From Paenibacillus macerans (GTDB lineage: Bacteria > Bacillota > Bacilli > Paenibacillales > Paenibacillaceae), in assembly GCF_023715465.1 (NCBI RefSeq), contig NZ_JAMBOE010000007.1, forward strand, positions 186,001 through 250,000: a stretch of 64,000 bases of DNA, read 5' to 3'. This document shows, piece by piece, positions 1 through 11,944 of the stretch (the stretch's first letter is position 1; every line of letters starts with the position of its first letter). The translations under genes and the position numbers were made by a program. Below the pieces are notes generated by a model. That model saw nothing but the letters and a program-made list of their open reading frames with translations. It was not told the DNA's origin and ran no database searches.

Positions 1-791
1 ATGCGTTCATACAGCTGCTGGATCGGCAGCATGATTTCACGCGCCATCAGCCTGGAACCGATGAAGGCAAAACCAAGGCCGACGGCCAGAATATAGCCCG
101 CCCACTGCCAGTACGCGTAAGAGCCGTACCCCCAATTCTGCAGCCGGAACTGGACGGATAGACTGTATAGCAGCAACGGGGAAGCGCCGACCAAAAAAAA
201 GCTCCATTTTAATTTTCGCGATACGGGAACGAATACCCTTCCTCCCAGCGACAATTCCCTGCCGAACAATTTGCGGCTCCAGGCGCTGAGCTCCTGTAAA
301 ACCGGCCGCACCGCATAGGAGGTCAAATAGAACTCGATCAGGGCGTGCATACCGCAGACGAGAACGCAGCCCAAGGAGGCGAGCAGCACATAATAGGAAG
401 GAATCGTGATCCGTCCGTCGGCTATAAGCCCCAGCGTCAATCCGGCCCCGGGCCCGGCCAATCCGAGCAGATGCGGGCCAAGAATCCGTTTGACGGCCAG
501 GGAAGGCATCCGGTGCACCCTTATGTATACGCTTTGCAGAACCTGGAAGCTGCCGATCTCCTGGAGAAAGGCGCTTCTGACCGGTTTGAGCTGCAAATAA
601 AAGACGCCCCCATCCAGCAGGAGCATGACGCCAACCGATACGCATAATACCCCTGCCAGCCAGAAGTACTCTTCCCTGGAAACATCCAGCGGCGCAGCGA
701 AAATCAGGCTCGCAATCGCGATCCCCGCCAGAAAGGAGCCGGCTGCATAGTTAAGCATGAGACGATGGATAAATGTTTTGTATACCGTCAC
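1..791 (-). CDS. membrane sensor protein with HAMP-like end, partial (C-terminus beyond window)
   Basis: An open frame runs off the left edge. It starts at a GTG (791) preceded by a GGAAGGCGG-like ribosome binding site; an internal ATG at 758 is the alternative. The roughly 260 visible residues hold about six hydrophobic segments in pairs (for example LNYAAGSFLAGIAIASLIF and YYVLLASLGCVLVCGMHAL). They end in a stretch resembling the start of a HAMP linker (SRLMAREIMLPIQQLYER). This is the membrane half of a signal transducer whose output domain (cyclase, chemotaxis or kinase) lies outside the window, so the function cannot be assigned. It is divergent from pplA. Confidence 0.6.
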   Translation of the reverse strand, partial: MTVYKTFIHRLMLNYAAGSFLAGIAIASLIFAAPLDVSREEYFWLAGVLCVSVGVMLLLDGGVFYLQLKPVRSAFLQEIGSFQVLQSVYIRVHRMPSLAVKRILGPHLLGLAGPGAGLTLGLIADGRITIPSYYVLLASLGCVLVCGMHALIEFYLTSYAVRPVLQELSAWSRKLFGRELSLGGRVFVPVSRKLKWSFFLVGASPLLLYSLSVQFRLQNWGYGSYAYWQWAGYILAVGLGFAFIGSRLMAREIMLPIQQLYER

Positions 792-1074
792 GGCGTATTC
801 CGCCTTCCCTTCGCAAATTGTCGGGTAACGCCCACTTCCTGTATTATCGGCATGAATCGGACCGCATTTCAGATAGCTCCTGGAATTTTTTATTTAAACC
901 ACCTTTCTTTTTGTACATTAATTTGAGCCCAAGGACAAAACGCAAACAAATCAAGTAATTCTGTGGCAATTTAAAAATAAATATTTTAAATTGGTAAAAA
1001 TCGCAATTAAACCTGTGAAACCTTGCACAAAGGTACATTCGCCATTTTGCAGGGTTATTTTATGTCACAATGTA
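792..1074. other. AT-rich intergenic region, no gene seen
   Basis: This spacer between the divergent sensor gene and pplA has no convincing coding frame. Its short ORFs are AT-rich and lack ribosome binding sites. The regulatory part for pplA starts at 1075. Confidence 0.5.
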
Positions 1075-1124
1075 CGTGATTTTTTTCACATTAACTCATA
1101 TTTTTATATGCTAAAATGCCTTCG
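1075..1124 (+). promoter_or_regulatory. pplA promoter with CRP/FNR-type palindrome
   Basis: CGTGA (1075-1079), six T and TCACA (1086-1090) form a nearly perfect TGTGA-N6-TCACA palindrome. An extended -10, TGC-TAAAAT, has its hexamer at 1112-1117. The inferred start is near 1124, which puts the palindrome centre at about -41.5, the class II activator position. There is no good -35 box. The leader is about 120 nt and holds a small hairpin around 1196-1222 (ATTAAAATG / CATTTTAAT). The same layout occurs before eetA and fmnB. The regulator identity (Fnr) is inferred. Confidence 0.65.
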
Positions 1125-1246
1125 AACAAAGGTTATAAGACTCCTTTAGGCCTAGTCCGATCGGCTATCCGGCGGGCTTCCCGACCTCATTCGTTATTAA
1201 AATGTCTTCACATTTTAATATATAACAATTAATGGAGGGTTCTATC

Positions 1247-2158
1247 ATGAAAAAAGCTTTACTCTTCCTCAGCAGCGCCCTGGTATTAGGGCTGTTGGCA
1301 GGCTGCGGTTCCAACAATGCCGCGGGCAATGGCAGCGCGGAACCTGCGAACACCGCCCCGGCAACGGCGGAAAGCGGTACAAACAGCAATGGCTCCACGA
1401 CTTCTCCCGAGCAAGGCCAATACAAGGATGGCGTCTACTATGCGATTGGCGAAGCCGATCCGGATTCCGGATGGCAATCGTACGTGACTCTGACCGTGTC
1501 CGGCGGCAAAATCACCGACGCCAAATGGAACGCGCTCAGCGAAAAGGCACCCGTCGATAAAGTGACTTATTCCAAAGAAGGCAAATACGGCATGAAAGCC
1601 GGCGGCGCTTCCTCCGAATGGCATGAACAAGCCGAAAAGGCAGAGCAATTCCTGCTCGAAAAACAGGATCCCAAAGCGGCCGCTCTGAACAATGAAGGAA
1701 AAACCGATGCGATTTCCGGCGTTTCCATCCATGTAAGTGATTTCTTTAATCTCGCCGATCAGGCGCTTGCCGCCGGACCTGTGGAACCGGGCATTTACAA
1801 AGACGGCACCTACCACACCGAAGGCGCCGAGTTCGATCCGCATTCCGGCTGGAAGGAAACCGCGGACGTCGTGGTGGCCGCAGGCAAAATCGTGAAAGTC
1901 AACTTCAGCGGCGTCAATGACAAAGGCGAAGACAAGAAGCAAAATTCGATCGACGGCAAATACGGCATGAAAGCCGGCGGCGCCCAAGCGGAATGGCACG
2001 AAGAAGCCGCCAAGGCGGAAGCTTATCTCGTGGAAAAACAGGATCCGGCAGCCCTTACTTTTAATGAAGAAGGCAAAACCGACGCGATTTCCGGCGTATC
2101 GATCAGCTTGAAATCCTACTTCGACCTGGTTGCCAAGGCACTTGAACAAGCGAAATAA
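1247..2158 (+). CDS. pplA: PplA-like extracellular lipoprotein with two FMN-binding domains
   Basis: This is a membrane-anchored flavoprotein expected to carry covalently bound FMN outside the cell and pass electrons to acceptors. The start at 1247 follows GGAGGG with 8-bp spacing; an in-frame ATG at 1232 lies on that site. A lipobox LLAGC puts the lipidated cysteine at residue 20, followed by a Ser/Asn/Ala-rich linker. Two homologous FMN_bind domains (about 58-175 and 183-303) share DG-Y, KYGMKAGGA, EWHE and EKQDP. Each has a TDAISGVS motif whose last serine (S160, S285) is the predicted ApbE-type FMN attachment residue. Usual motifs read [ST]GA[ST]; valine here is unusual. ndh2 follows at 34 bp, and the matching flavin transferase is fmnB at 20326. 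Confidence 0.88.
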   Translation: MKKALLFLSSALVLGLLAGCGSNNAAGNGSAEPANTAPATAESGTNSNGSTTSPEQGQYKDGVYYAIGEADPDSGWQSYVTLTVSGGKITDAKWNALSEKAPVDKVTYSKEGKYGMKAGGASSEWHEQAEKAEQFLLEKQDPKAAALNNEGKTDAISGVSIHVSDFFNLADQALAAGPVEPGIYKDGTYHTEGAEFDPHSGWKETADVVVAAGKIVKVNFSGVNDKGEDKKQNSIDGKYGMKAGGAQAEWHEEAAKAEAYLVEKQDPAALTFNEEGKTDAISGVSISLKSYFDLVAKALEQAK

Positions 2159-2192
2159 CTACTACCTAACCTATACGAGAAGGTGAAACCTC

Positions 2193-4073
2193 TTGAAAAA
2201 GATAGTCGTTTTGGGCGGCGGTTACGGCGGTGTCGTCACTTCCAAACACCTGGCCAAACTGTTCAAAAAAGACAAGGACGTGCAGATCCAGCTCATCGAC
2301 CGAAACCCCTATCATACGCTGCTGACCGAATTGCATGAGGTCGCGGCCAACCGGGCGCCGGAGGATTCGGTCAAAATCGAGCTTAAAAAGATTTTTGCCG
2401 GTCAAAAGGTAGATGTCGTGCTCGATTCCATCGACAACATCGACTTCACCGCCAAGCAGCTCCGCTCGGCGAAAAATACGTACAGCTACGATTACCTCGT
2501 GATCGGCACCGGCTGTAAACCGACGTTCTTCGGAATTTCGGGGGCCGAGGAGCATGCTTTGACCCTGTGGTCCTACGAGGATGCCGTCCGGCTTAAGGAA
2601 CAGGTTCGCCGCATGTTCAGCGAGGCGGCCAAAGTTACTGATCCGGTCAAACGCCGGAAGATGCTTACCTTCGTCGTAGTCGGGGCCGGGTTCACCGGCG
2701 TCGAGTTGGTCGGCGAACTGGCAGAGTTCCGCGACGAGCTGTGCAAGGAGTTTTACATCGAGGCGAGCGAAGTCCGGCTCGTCGTGGCGGATATGGCGCC
2801 GAAAATTTTGCCGATCCTCCCTGACAAGCTGATTGAAAAGGCGGTTAAACGCCTTCATAAAATGAACGTAGAGATCATTACGAGCGCAAAAATCACCGGC
2901 GTTACGGCAGCCAGCGTGCAACTCGGGGACCGCGGCGAGCTTGAAGCCGACACGATCGTGTGGACGGCCGGCGTCGAAGGCTCCGAGCTCGTCGGCAAGC
3001 TCGACGTGAAGCAGGAAGGGCGCAAGCGGATCGTCACCAACGACAAGCTGCAAAGCATTGACCACGAAGATGTATACGTCGTCGGCGACAACATTTTCTT
3101 CATTCCGGAAGGTGAAAAACGGCCGGTGCCGCAAATGGTGGAGAACGCCGAGCAGGCCGGACCGCTGATTGCGCATAACATTTGCGCGGACGTCCATGGC
3201 AAGCCGAAGAAGTCCTACAAGCCGGGATTCCACGGCACGATGGTGTGCATAGGCAGCCGCTACGGTGTAGCGAATGTCGGACTGCCGAATAAAATGTTTA
3301 TGTTAAGCGGCTTTATGGCCATGCTCAGCAAGCACATGATCAATATGTATTATCTGTTCACCGTGGCCGGCTTTGCGAAAGTCTGGACTTATATGATGCA
3401 TGAATTTTTCCATGTCAACAATCGCCGAAGCTTCGTCGGCGGCCATTTCGCCAAACGTTCACCGAACTTCTGGCTGCTGCCACTGCGCCTCTTCGTCGGC
3501 TACAAATGGCTGGAAGAAGGTCTCGACAAGCTGCCGAAAATTCTGAAGGACCCATCGAACATCTTCCTAATTCCGGCTCCACCCCACGCCAGCGACGTCG
3601 TCTCTGCGGCCAGTGAAGCGGCAGGAAAGGTTACGGAAACGGTTGATGCCCAGGCTGCGGCTTCGACCGTGGAGAGCGCTTCGACCGCGGTTACCGCGCT
3701 TCCCGTACCGGGATTTATCAAATCCATCGTCAGCTGGTTTATGGACGTGTTCTTCTATACGTCCGACGGCGGATATACGGCGCTGGCCACCGTGTTCCAG
3801 TTCTTCATGGTATTCATGGAAATCGCGCTTGGCATCATGATTATCGTAGGTCTTTTCACCGCGATCGCTTCGGCAGCCACCGTTGCCCTCGGCGTCATGA
3901 TCTGGTCCTCCAGCATGGCTTCCGCGGAAATGCTGTGGTATATGACGGCGGGCGTCGCCTTGATTGGCGGTTCGGGCAGCGCGTTTGGCCTGGATTATTA
4001 CGTTCTGCCTTGGCTCAAGAAGCATTGGAAGAAAATCCCTCTGGTGCGAAGATGGTATTTATACACCGAATAG
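2193..4073 (+). CDS. ndh2: type II NADH dehydrogenase with C-terminal membrane domain (EET Ndh2)
   Basis: It oxidises NADH and passes electrons to a membrane quinone, here presumably demethylmenaquinone for EET. It begins at TTG (2193) after GAGAAGG. Residues 1-400 form the two-Rossmann flavoprotein: VLGGGYGGV at the N-terminus for FAD, VVGAGFTGVELVGEL near 165 for NADH, and VYVVGDN near 300. Ordinary NDH-2 enzymes end near 400. This 626-residue protein adds a tail with an Ala/Thr/Val-rich linker and four or so membrane segments resembling DoxX proteins. That is the architecture of the EET-specific Ndh2 of Listeria. It lies 34 bp after pplA and before a strong terminator, so it is probably cotranscribed with pplA from the FNR-type promoter. 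Confidence 0.88.
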   Translation: MKKIVVLGGGYGGVVTSKHLAKLFKKDKDVQIQLIDRNPYHTLLTELHEVAANRAPEDSVKIELKKIFAGQKVDVVLDSIDNIDFTAKQLRSAKNTYSYDYLVIGTGCKPTFFGISGAEEHALTLWSYEDAVRLKEQVRRMFSEAAKVTDPVKRRKMLTFVVVGAGFTGVELVGELAEFRDELCKEFYIEASEVRLVVADMAPKILPILPDKLIEKAVKRLHKMNVEIITSAKITGVTAASVQLGDRGELEADTIVWTAGVEGSELVGKLDVKQEGRKRIVTNDKLQSIDHEDVYVVGDNIFFIPEGEKRPVPQMVENAEQAGPLIAHNICADVHGKPKKSYKPGFHGTMVCIGSRYGVANVGLPNKMFMLSGFMAMLSKHMINMYYLFTVAGFAKVWTYMMHEFFHVNNRRSFVGGHFAKRSPNFWLLPLRLFVGYKWLEEGLDKLPKILKDPSNIFLIPAPPHASDVVSAASEAAGKVTETVDAQAAASTVESASTAVTALPVPGFIKSIVSWFMDVFFYTSDGGYTALATVFQFFMVFMEIALGIMIIVGLFTAIASAATVALGVMIWSSSMASAEMLWYMTAGVALIGGSGSAFGLDYYVLPWLKKHWKKIPLVRRWYLYTE

Positions 4074-4120
4074 TAATCATAGCAAGTGAAAACCAGTAAT
4101 TCCCACTTAATGAATAATCC

Positions 4121-4161
4121 GGAGTAATGGGCGCTAGAGCCGCCCATTACTCCCCTTTTTC
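4121..4161 (+). terminator. rho-independent terminator after ndh2
   Basis: A perfect 13-bp stem (4121-4133 with 4141-4153, seven-base loop) is followed by CCTTTTT. It closes the pplA-ndh2 unit. Confidence 0.9.
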
Positions 4162-4225
4162 TATAATTGCCGAGTCGGTGCCCTTGTTCCCTGCAAGCTT
4201 ACCGCATACCAAGGAGTGTGTCCTT

Positions 4226-4678
4226 ATGAATTTTATACTCTTCCAAGACGCTTGTCGCTTATTGCAAGGCGAATTATCGCCCGAGGCCGGCATTCATCTC
4301 GATATAACGGCAGAAGAAGTCCAACCGTTAGTGAACCTCCTGGAACAATACGATATGACCGCGGTGCGCCAGTGCCGTTTGTTGACCATTTACATCGCAA
4401 TCAAGCTCGCCCTTCAGCGCCACAGCCGGTGCGATCATGCAGCTGCCGGCGAAGAGTTGACCCGTTTGGTGCTGGACGGCGACTATCTATATAGTTTTTA
4501 CGTAGGGTTATGCCTGAAGTGGGAGGAATACGATCTCCTGTCCCATCTGGCCCCCATCATCAAACAGCTCCAAATCAAACGCGCGGAAGGACGCGCCGAA
4601 GATGAACGGCTGCTTAAGGGTTGGGAGCTGTTCCTGCAGCTCGATTTGAACCGGACCACGACCGGCCGGGCGATTTAG
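4226..4678 (+). CDS. conserved-context hypothetical protein upstream of dmkB
   Basis: A 150-residue soluble protein. The ATG at 4226 is 9 bp after AAGGAG, so the longer frame from 4127 is rejected because it crosses the terminator. It is rich in Leu, Glu and Arg, looks all-helical, and has no signal peptide or metal motif. I do not recognise the family. It lies between ndh2 and dmkB and is 57 bp from dmkB. A TATAAT at 4162-4167 could serve a shared promoter, though no good -35 box is visible. An accessory subunit for the prenyl synthase is possible by position only; it does not resemble known heptaprenyl synthase component I sequences. Confidence 0.65.
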   Translation: MNFILFQDACRLLQGELSPEAGIHLDITAEEVQPLVNLLEQYDMTAVRQCRLLTIYIAIKLALQRHSRCDHAAAGEELTRLVLDGDYLYSFYVGLCLKWEEYDLLSHLAPIIKQLQIKRAEGRAEDERLLKGWELFLQLDLNRTTTGRAI

Positions 4679-4735
4679 ATCTTGCGTCACGGTAGCCTTG
4701 AGATTATGGGAAATGACAGCAAGGAGGGGCTTTCC

Positions 4736-5716
4736 ATGAAACTTCATGAGGCGCTTGATATTTCTTTAAAAGCGATAGACCGGGAAATCGAAAATATAGT
4801 CAAATTTGACCGGGACGTTCCCAACTCCTCGCAGCTGGCCAAAAGCATCATCGAACTCGTCCGTTCCGGCGGCAAGCGGGTCCGCCCGCTGATGGTCATC
4901 GTCGGCAGCCGTTTCGGCCCCGCCCCGGATGAGCAAAAAATTTGGCGTTTGGCCGCGGCCGCGGAGTTTATCCACGCCGCTTCCCTGATTCATGACGATA
5001 TCATCGACGATTCCCCGGTCCGCCGCGGACAGAGGGCGATGCACATGAAGCTGGGCGTAAGCGGCGCGCTGCATGTGGGGAACTATATGTCGGCCAGGGT
5101 GATCGAGCTGATCTCCGTTTACTCGGCGGACCAGGGAAAATACGTGTACGACCTGTCTTCCCTGGCTACAACGCAGTTATGTTTGGGCGAATATCAGCAG
5201 TTGGCTCATCTGTACGATTACGACGTAACCATCGAGCAGTATTTGGAAAAGTCAAAAAACAAAACCGCGCAGTTGATGGCTTCCTGCTTGCAAATCGGCG
5301 CCCAGGCGTCCGGCGCGGACGCGGAGACGGCCGAGCTGCTGTATGCCTTCGGGGAGAAGCTAGGCATGTCGTTTCAAATCCGCGACGATGTGCTCGATTT
5401 CGCCCAATCGGCGAAGAAGCTGGGCAAGCCGGCCGGCAGCGACCTGCGCAGTGGCCAGGTAACCTTGCCCGTGCTGTTCGCGCTGCGGGACGAACGACTC
5501 GCCCCCCGCATCCGGGCGATCACGGCGGCGAGCCCCGCCGCCGAAGTCGACGCCGTCGTCGCGGCCATCCAGGCGAGCGGCGCACTGGAGCAAACCGAGC
5601 GCCTGAGCCGCCGCTACCTGGACGAGGCCCAGGAAATCATCGGCCAGATTGCCCACTACCCGGCGCATCGCGATCTCCAGGCCTTGCTCGTTTATTTTGG
5701 CGGCCGGGATCATTAG
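4736..5716 (+). CDS. dmkB: polyprenyl diphosphate synthase (DmkB-like)
   Basis: A trans-isoprenyl diphosphate synthase that elongates farnesyl or geranylgeranyl diphosphate with isopentenyl diphosphate to make the quinone side chain. The start at 4736 follows AAGGAGG. It is 326 residues, normal for the family. It has GGKRVRP near 45-51, the first aspartate-rich motif LIHDDIIDD (D87, D88, D91) and the second DDVLDF (D217, D218, D221). In the EET context it supplies the prenyl donor for DmkA (11072). A general menaquinone heptaprenyl synthase is the alternative role. A terminator follows 15 bp after the stop. Confidence 0.82.
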   Translation: MKLHEALDISLKAIDREIENIVKFDRDVPNSSQLAKSIIELVRSGGKRVRPLMVIVGSRFGPAPDEQKIWRLAAAAEFIHAASLIHDDIIDDSPVRRGQRAMHMKLGVSGALHVGNYMSARVIELISVYSADQGKYVYDLSSLATTQLCLGEYQQLAHLYDYDVTIEQYLEKSKNKTAQLMASCLQIGAQASGADAETAELLYAFGEKLGMSFQIRDDVLDFAQSAKKLGKPAGSDLRSGQVTLPVLFALRDERLAPRIRAITAASPAAEVDAVVAAIQASGALEQTERLSRRYLDEAQEIIGQIAHYPAHRDLQALLVYFGGRDH

Positions 5717-5731
5717 GCCGAGGCGGCTGGT

Positions 5732-5776
5732 AAAAAAACTGTCCCGAGACTTCGATGCAGCCTCGGGACGGTTTTT
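5732..5776. terminator. bidirectional terminator after dmkB
   Basis: An A-run, the stem GTCCCGAG / CTCGGGAC and a T-run form a hairpin usable from either side. It separates dmkB from the repeat region and the convergent bgl operon. Confidence 0.85.
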
Positions 5777-6399
5777 GATTCGCTGTGAAATGACCGGATA
5801 TAGTTATAGACTTAGTTGAAGCCACATAAAGTGGCCCAAAACTCCCTGTAACTGCTAGCTCCTTAACCGCTCATTAAAAAAATCCAATAGATTGACGGAA
5901 AAAGAACGTGATTTAGAGCTCTCATTGGAAAAAATCCAATAGAATCCGCTCAAATCACCCGTTATGCCCCCCTACGAGGTGCCGCATTCCGAACGCAACG
6001 GCCAATTGAACCTGCTGCCACGTGTACCGGCCGCCATACGTACCTCACCTCACGTACCTGCCACCACGTGTACCGGCCGCCATGCGCACCTCATCACACA
6101 CACCTGTCACCACGTGTACCGGCCGCCATGTGTACCTCATCACACGCACCTGTCACCACGCATACCTGCCACCATACGCACCTCACCTCACGTACCTGCC
6201 ACCACGTATACCGGCCGCCATACGTACCTCACCTCACGTACCTGCCATCACGCATACCTGCCACCATACGCCCACCTGTCCGGGCGCCCCTGCACGCCAA
6301 TTGCACTCTACTTGCACACTACTACGCCGCTTGCACGCTACTTGCACGACCACTTACCAGCCGCGCCCCACCTCTACTCCTCTATTACCTCTACTAGCT
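5777..6399. repeat. gene-free region with palindromic repeats and a 46-bp tandem repeat
   Basis: From about 5870 to 5955 there are two CATTGGAAAAATCCAATAG-like palindromes, closely matching the block at 43826-43910. From about 6018 to 6270 a unit of about 46 bp (core ACCGGCCGCCAT, then TACCTCA and CACGTACCTGC variants) is repeated five to six times with drift. Then comes a run of TTGCAC / CTACTTGCAC repeats to about 6345. Open frames across it (such as 5964-6512) are Pro/His/Thr low-complexity translations of the repeat. They have no ribosome binding sites and are not called genes. Confidence 0.7.
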
Positions 6400-9804
<3,405 letters not shown>

Positions 9805-9826
9805 TTAACTATTGGCTAGTATTTAT

Positions 9827-9899
9827 CAAAAAGGCGAAACCATACGGACAGCTTTTTTGCTGCCCCGTTTGGTTTCGCCTGGTTGACCAGTAACGATCC
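9827..9899 (-). promoter_or_regulatory. RAT site and overlapping terminator before the PTS gene
   Basis: On the minus strand 9899-9871 reads GGATCGTTACTGGTCAACC then AGGCGAAACC, a good ribonucleic antiterminator target for BglG/LicT proteins. Its 3' half (AGGCGAAACCA) also pairs with TGGTTTCGCCT at 9840-9830, followed by TTTTTG, giving a terminator. LicT binding and termination are mutually exclusive. Confidence 0.85.
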
Positions 9900-9906
9900 A
9901 TTCCGG

Positions 9907-10743
9907 TTATTCAGTTTCTCTTAACGTCACACGGTGCGTGTGAATCGTCAGATACAGCTTTTCATCGTCCGAGAGCGGCAAGCCCAAATATTTCTCGATC
10001 TTCAGCACGCAAGCGTAAGCTTGCTTATACTTGGCTTTTACCTGCTTCAGCAGAAAATGATCCAGTGTCTCGACCTTCTCCCGTTTGTTCAAGCGTTGGA
10101 AAAAATAGCGCAAATGCGTAATAAACCTTTCATAGCTGACCGATTGCTCGTCAAGCTCAATATTGTACGAATATTTGATGATGTTCAAAATATCGTGGAT
10201 CTTCTGGGTATGGCGGGCCACATCGGCCACTTGACGGCTCCCGCCGTTCGTTTGGGCGTTGATCAGATGGAGCGCGATATTGCCCGCCTCATCTTCGGGC
10301 AAGCGATTGCCCGTCACCTCCTCGATGAACTCCAGCGCTTTTTGCCCCACCTTGTATTCCTTGGGGTAATATTTCCGAATCTCCCAGATTAACGGATTAG
10401 CGTTGGCCAGCCCCCGGTCGTGCAGCCGAAACGCGTTGTAAATATGGTCCGTCAGGGTAACGTAGATAAAATCGCTCAATTTGGCCTGCAGCATATTTTT
10501 GCCATATTCGATAATGTCGTAGCACAGAGAAACGTATTCGGTGGGGATGTCGTCCATCAGCAGCTTGAATTTCTCGGAAGCTTCCGTCTGCTTAAGGATA
10601 AACACCTTTTCGATCAGCCCCTTATCCACTGCGTCTCCCGCGCTTTTCTTAAAAGCGATGCCCCGCCCCATGACGACGAATTCCTCGCGTTCCTCATCTC
10701 TGGCAATGATGGCGTTGTTGTTGAATATTTTTTCGATGATCAT
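9907..10743 (-). CDS. licT: BglG/LicT family transcription antiterminator
   Basis: An RNA-binding antiterminator that opens the bgl operon when beta-glucosides are present. The true start is the ATG at 10743 (MIIEKIFNNN...) after GGGAGGG; the longer frame has no support. At 278 residues it is standard length. The CAT RNA-binding domain (1-60) is followed by two PRD domains. The conserved histidines include HIYNAFR in PRD1 and TIHTHRV at the C-terminus in PRD2. It is the first gene of the operon and is preceded by its own RAT/terminator, so it is autoregulated. Confidence 0.92.
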   Translation of the reverse strand: MIIEKIFNNNAIIARDEEREEFVVMGRGIAFKKSAGDAVDKGLIEKVFILKQTEASEKFKLLMDDIPTEYVSLCYDIIEYGKNMLQAKLSDFIYVTLTDHIYNAFRLHDRGLANANPLIWEIRKYYPKEYKVGQKALEFIEEVTGNRLPEDEAGNIALHLINAQTNGGSRQVADVARHTQKIHDILNIIKYSYNIELDEQSVSYERFITHLRYFFQRLNKREKVETLDHFLLKQVKAKYKQAYACVLKIEKYLGLPLSDDEKLYLTIHTHRVTLRETE

Positions 10744-10944
10744 CGAAAAATTGCCCCCTCCCTTATGTGCAAATGAGTTAAGCAACAATTTTAACGCTGG
10801 GCGGAAAGGAAAGCCTGTGCCGGGCGGTAGCGGGAAACGGCGCATTAAGTGTAAACGAATACATTTCGAGATTCGTGTATGCCGGGCAACCAGCTGCCTG
10901 CCCCCAAGAAACGCAACGATTGTCACTTGCATAGCCTGCAAAAA

Positions 10945-11009
10945 TCAAAAAAGGCGATCCCAAGACATGACAAATCATGTCCGGGTTTCGCCTTTGCAGT
11001 AACAATCCC
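10945..11009 (-). promoter_or_regulatory. RAT site and terminator before licT
   Basis: Minus-strand 11009-10983 reads GGGATTGTTACTGC then AAAGGCGAAACCC, a near-consensus RAT. It overlaps the ascending arm of a terminator ending in GGGATCGCCTTTTTT (about 10960-10945). It is the first of two LicT targets in the operon. Confidence 0.87.
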
Positions 11010-11015
11010 AAATTC

Positions 11016-11044
11016 AGAATACCATCGAATATTCTATTTGGCAA
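11016..11044 (-). promoter_or_regulatory. bgl operon promoter
   Basis: The -35 is TTGCCA (11044-11039), then a 17-bp spacer and -10 TATTCT (11021-11016) with an extended TGG. It sits just upstream of the licT RAT. Confidence 0.7.
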
Positions 11045-11071
11045 GCAAAAATGTTCGCGCTTTCATGCGCC

Positions 11072-11944
11072 TCACAACAAGAAATAGTCTCCCAGCGCGC
11101 AGAACAGTATAACTATGCTGATCACTTGATTCAGATTGTAAGAAGCTACATTCATTCGTTTGCGGTTCGACGGCTTGATGATCTTATGCTCCGTCAGCAG
11201 CAAAATGACCGCAAGGATAATGCCCGCGGTGTACATCCAGCCGAGCTGCCGGATCGGGATCAGAGCGATCAGCAGCAGCACCATGATCAGATGCAGGCCG
11301 GCCGCGATTCTCAGGCCGTTTTTGAGGCCAAAGGCGCTGGGGATCGACCACAGGCGGTGATTCCGGTCAAAATCGATATCCTGCGAGCCGTAAATGATGT
11401 CGAACCCGGCAATCCATAACATCACGATCGTGCCGAGAATAAACGGCGTGAACGCGAACTTCCCGGTCACGGCAAACCACGCGCCAATCGGCGCGGAAGC
11501 GATCGTAAAGCCAAGGTACAGATGGCTTAGGTAAGTGAACCGTTTCGTATAGGAATAGGACGAGATCAGGAAAATCGCCGCCGGCGACAGAATAAAGCAA
11601 AGCGGATTCAGCATGGCCGCCGCGAAAATAAAGATCGCATAGTTGACGACGACAAAAACGAGCACCTCCTTCGCTTCCAGCAGCCGCCGCGGCAAATGGC
11701 GATGGGCGGTGCGCGGGTTTTGCGCGTCAAAGGTACGGTCGACGACACGATTGAAGGCGTTCGCCCCGTTCCGGGCGGCGACCAAAGCGATCAGCCCCCA
11801 CAGCATGACCCGCCAGGAGGGAAATCCCTCTGCCGCCCACACCATCGAAATGATCGCGAACGGCAGGGAAAACAGCGTGTGCGAAAACATGACCAATTCG
11901 CTGTACAACCTGATTTTAGTGCCAATTTTTCTGGCTACTTCCAT
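11072..11944 (-). CDS. dmkA: UbiA-family prenyltransferase (DmkA-like)
   Basis: A membrane prenyltransferase that attaches the polyprenyl chain to an aromatic acceptor. In EET loci this is 1,4-dihydroxy-2-naphthoate, giving demethylmenaquinone. It is 290 residues with about eight hydrophobic segments. The first aspartate-rich motif NRVVDRTFD (N65, D69, D73) is complete. The second conserved region is DIIYGSQDIDFD near 190-200. Automated annotation would probably say 4-hydroxybenzoate polyprenyltransferase. The paired synthase DmkB is 5.4 kb away across the bgl operon. No FNR-type palindrome was seen upstream. Confidence 0.82.
   Translation of the reverse strand: MEVARKIGTKIRLYSELVMFSHTLFSLPFAIISMVWAAEGFPSWRVMLWGLIALVAARNGANAFNRVVDRTFDAQNPRTAHRHLPRRLLEAKEVLVFVVVNYAIFIFAAAMLNPLCFILSPAAIFLISSYSYTKRFTYLSHLYLGFTIASAPIGAWFAVTGKFAFTPFILGTIVMLWIAGFDIIYGSQDIDFDRNHRLWSIPSAFGLKNGLRIAAGLHLIMVLLLIALIPIRQLGWMYTAGIILAVILLLTEHKIIKPSNRKRMNVASYNLNQVISIVILFCALGDYFLL

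Noticed and set aside
37..645. 202-residue minus-strand frame
   Set aside because: It is rich in Arg and lacks any family signal; the overlapping frame from 791 has clear membrane helices and a better start.
1125..1246. FMN riboswitch in the pplA leader
   Set aside because: The conserved RFN-element boxes are absent; only a small hairpin is present.
2166..3233. 355-residue antisense frame under ndh2
   Set aside because: Mirror of a high-GC coding gene; no ribosome binding site or motif, while ndh2 is unambiguous.
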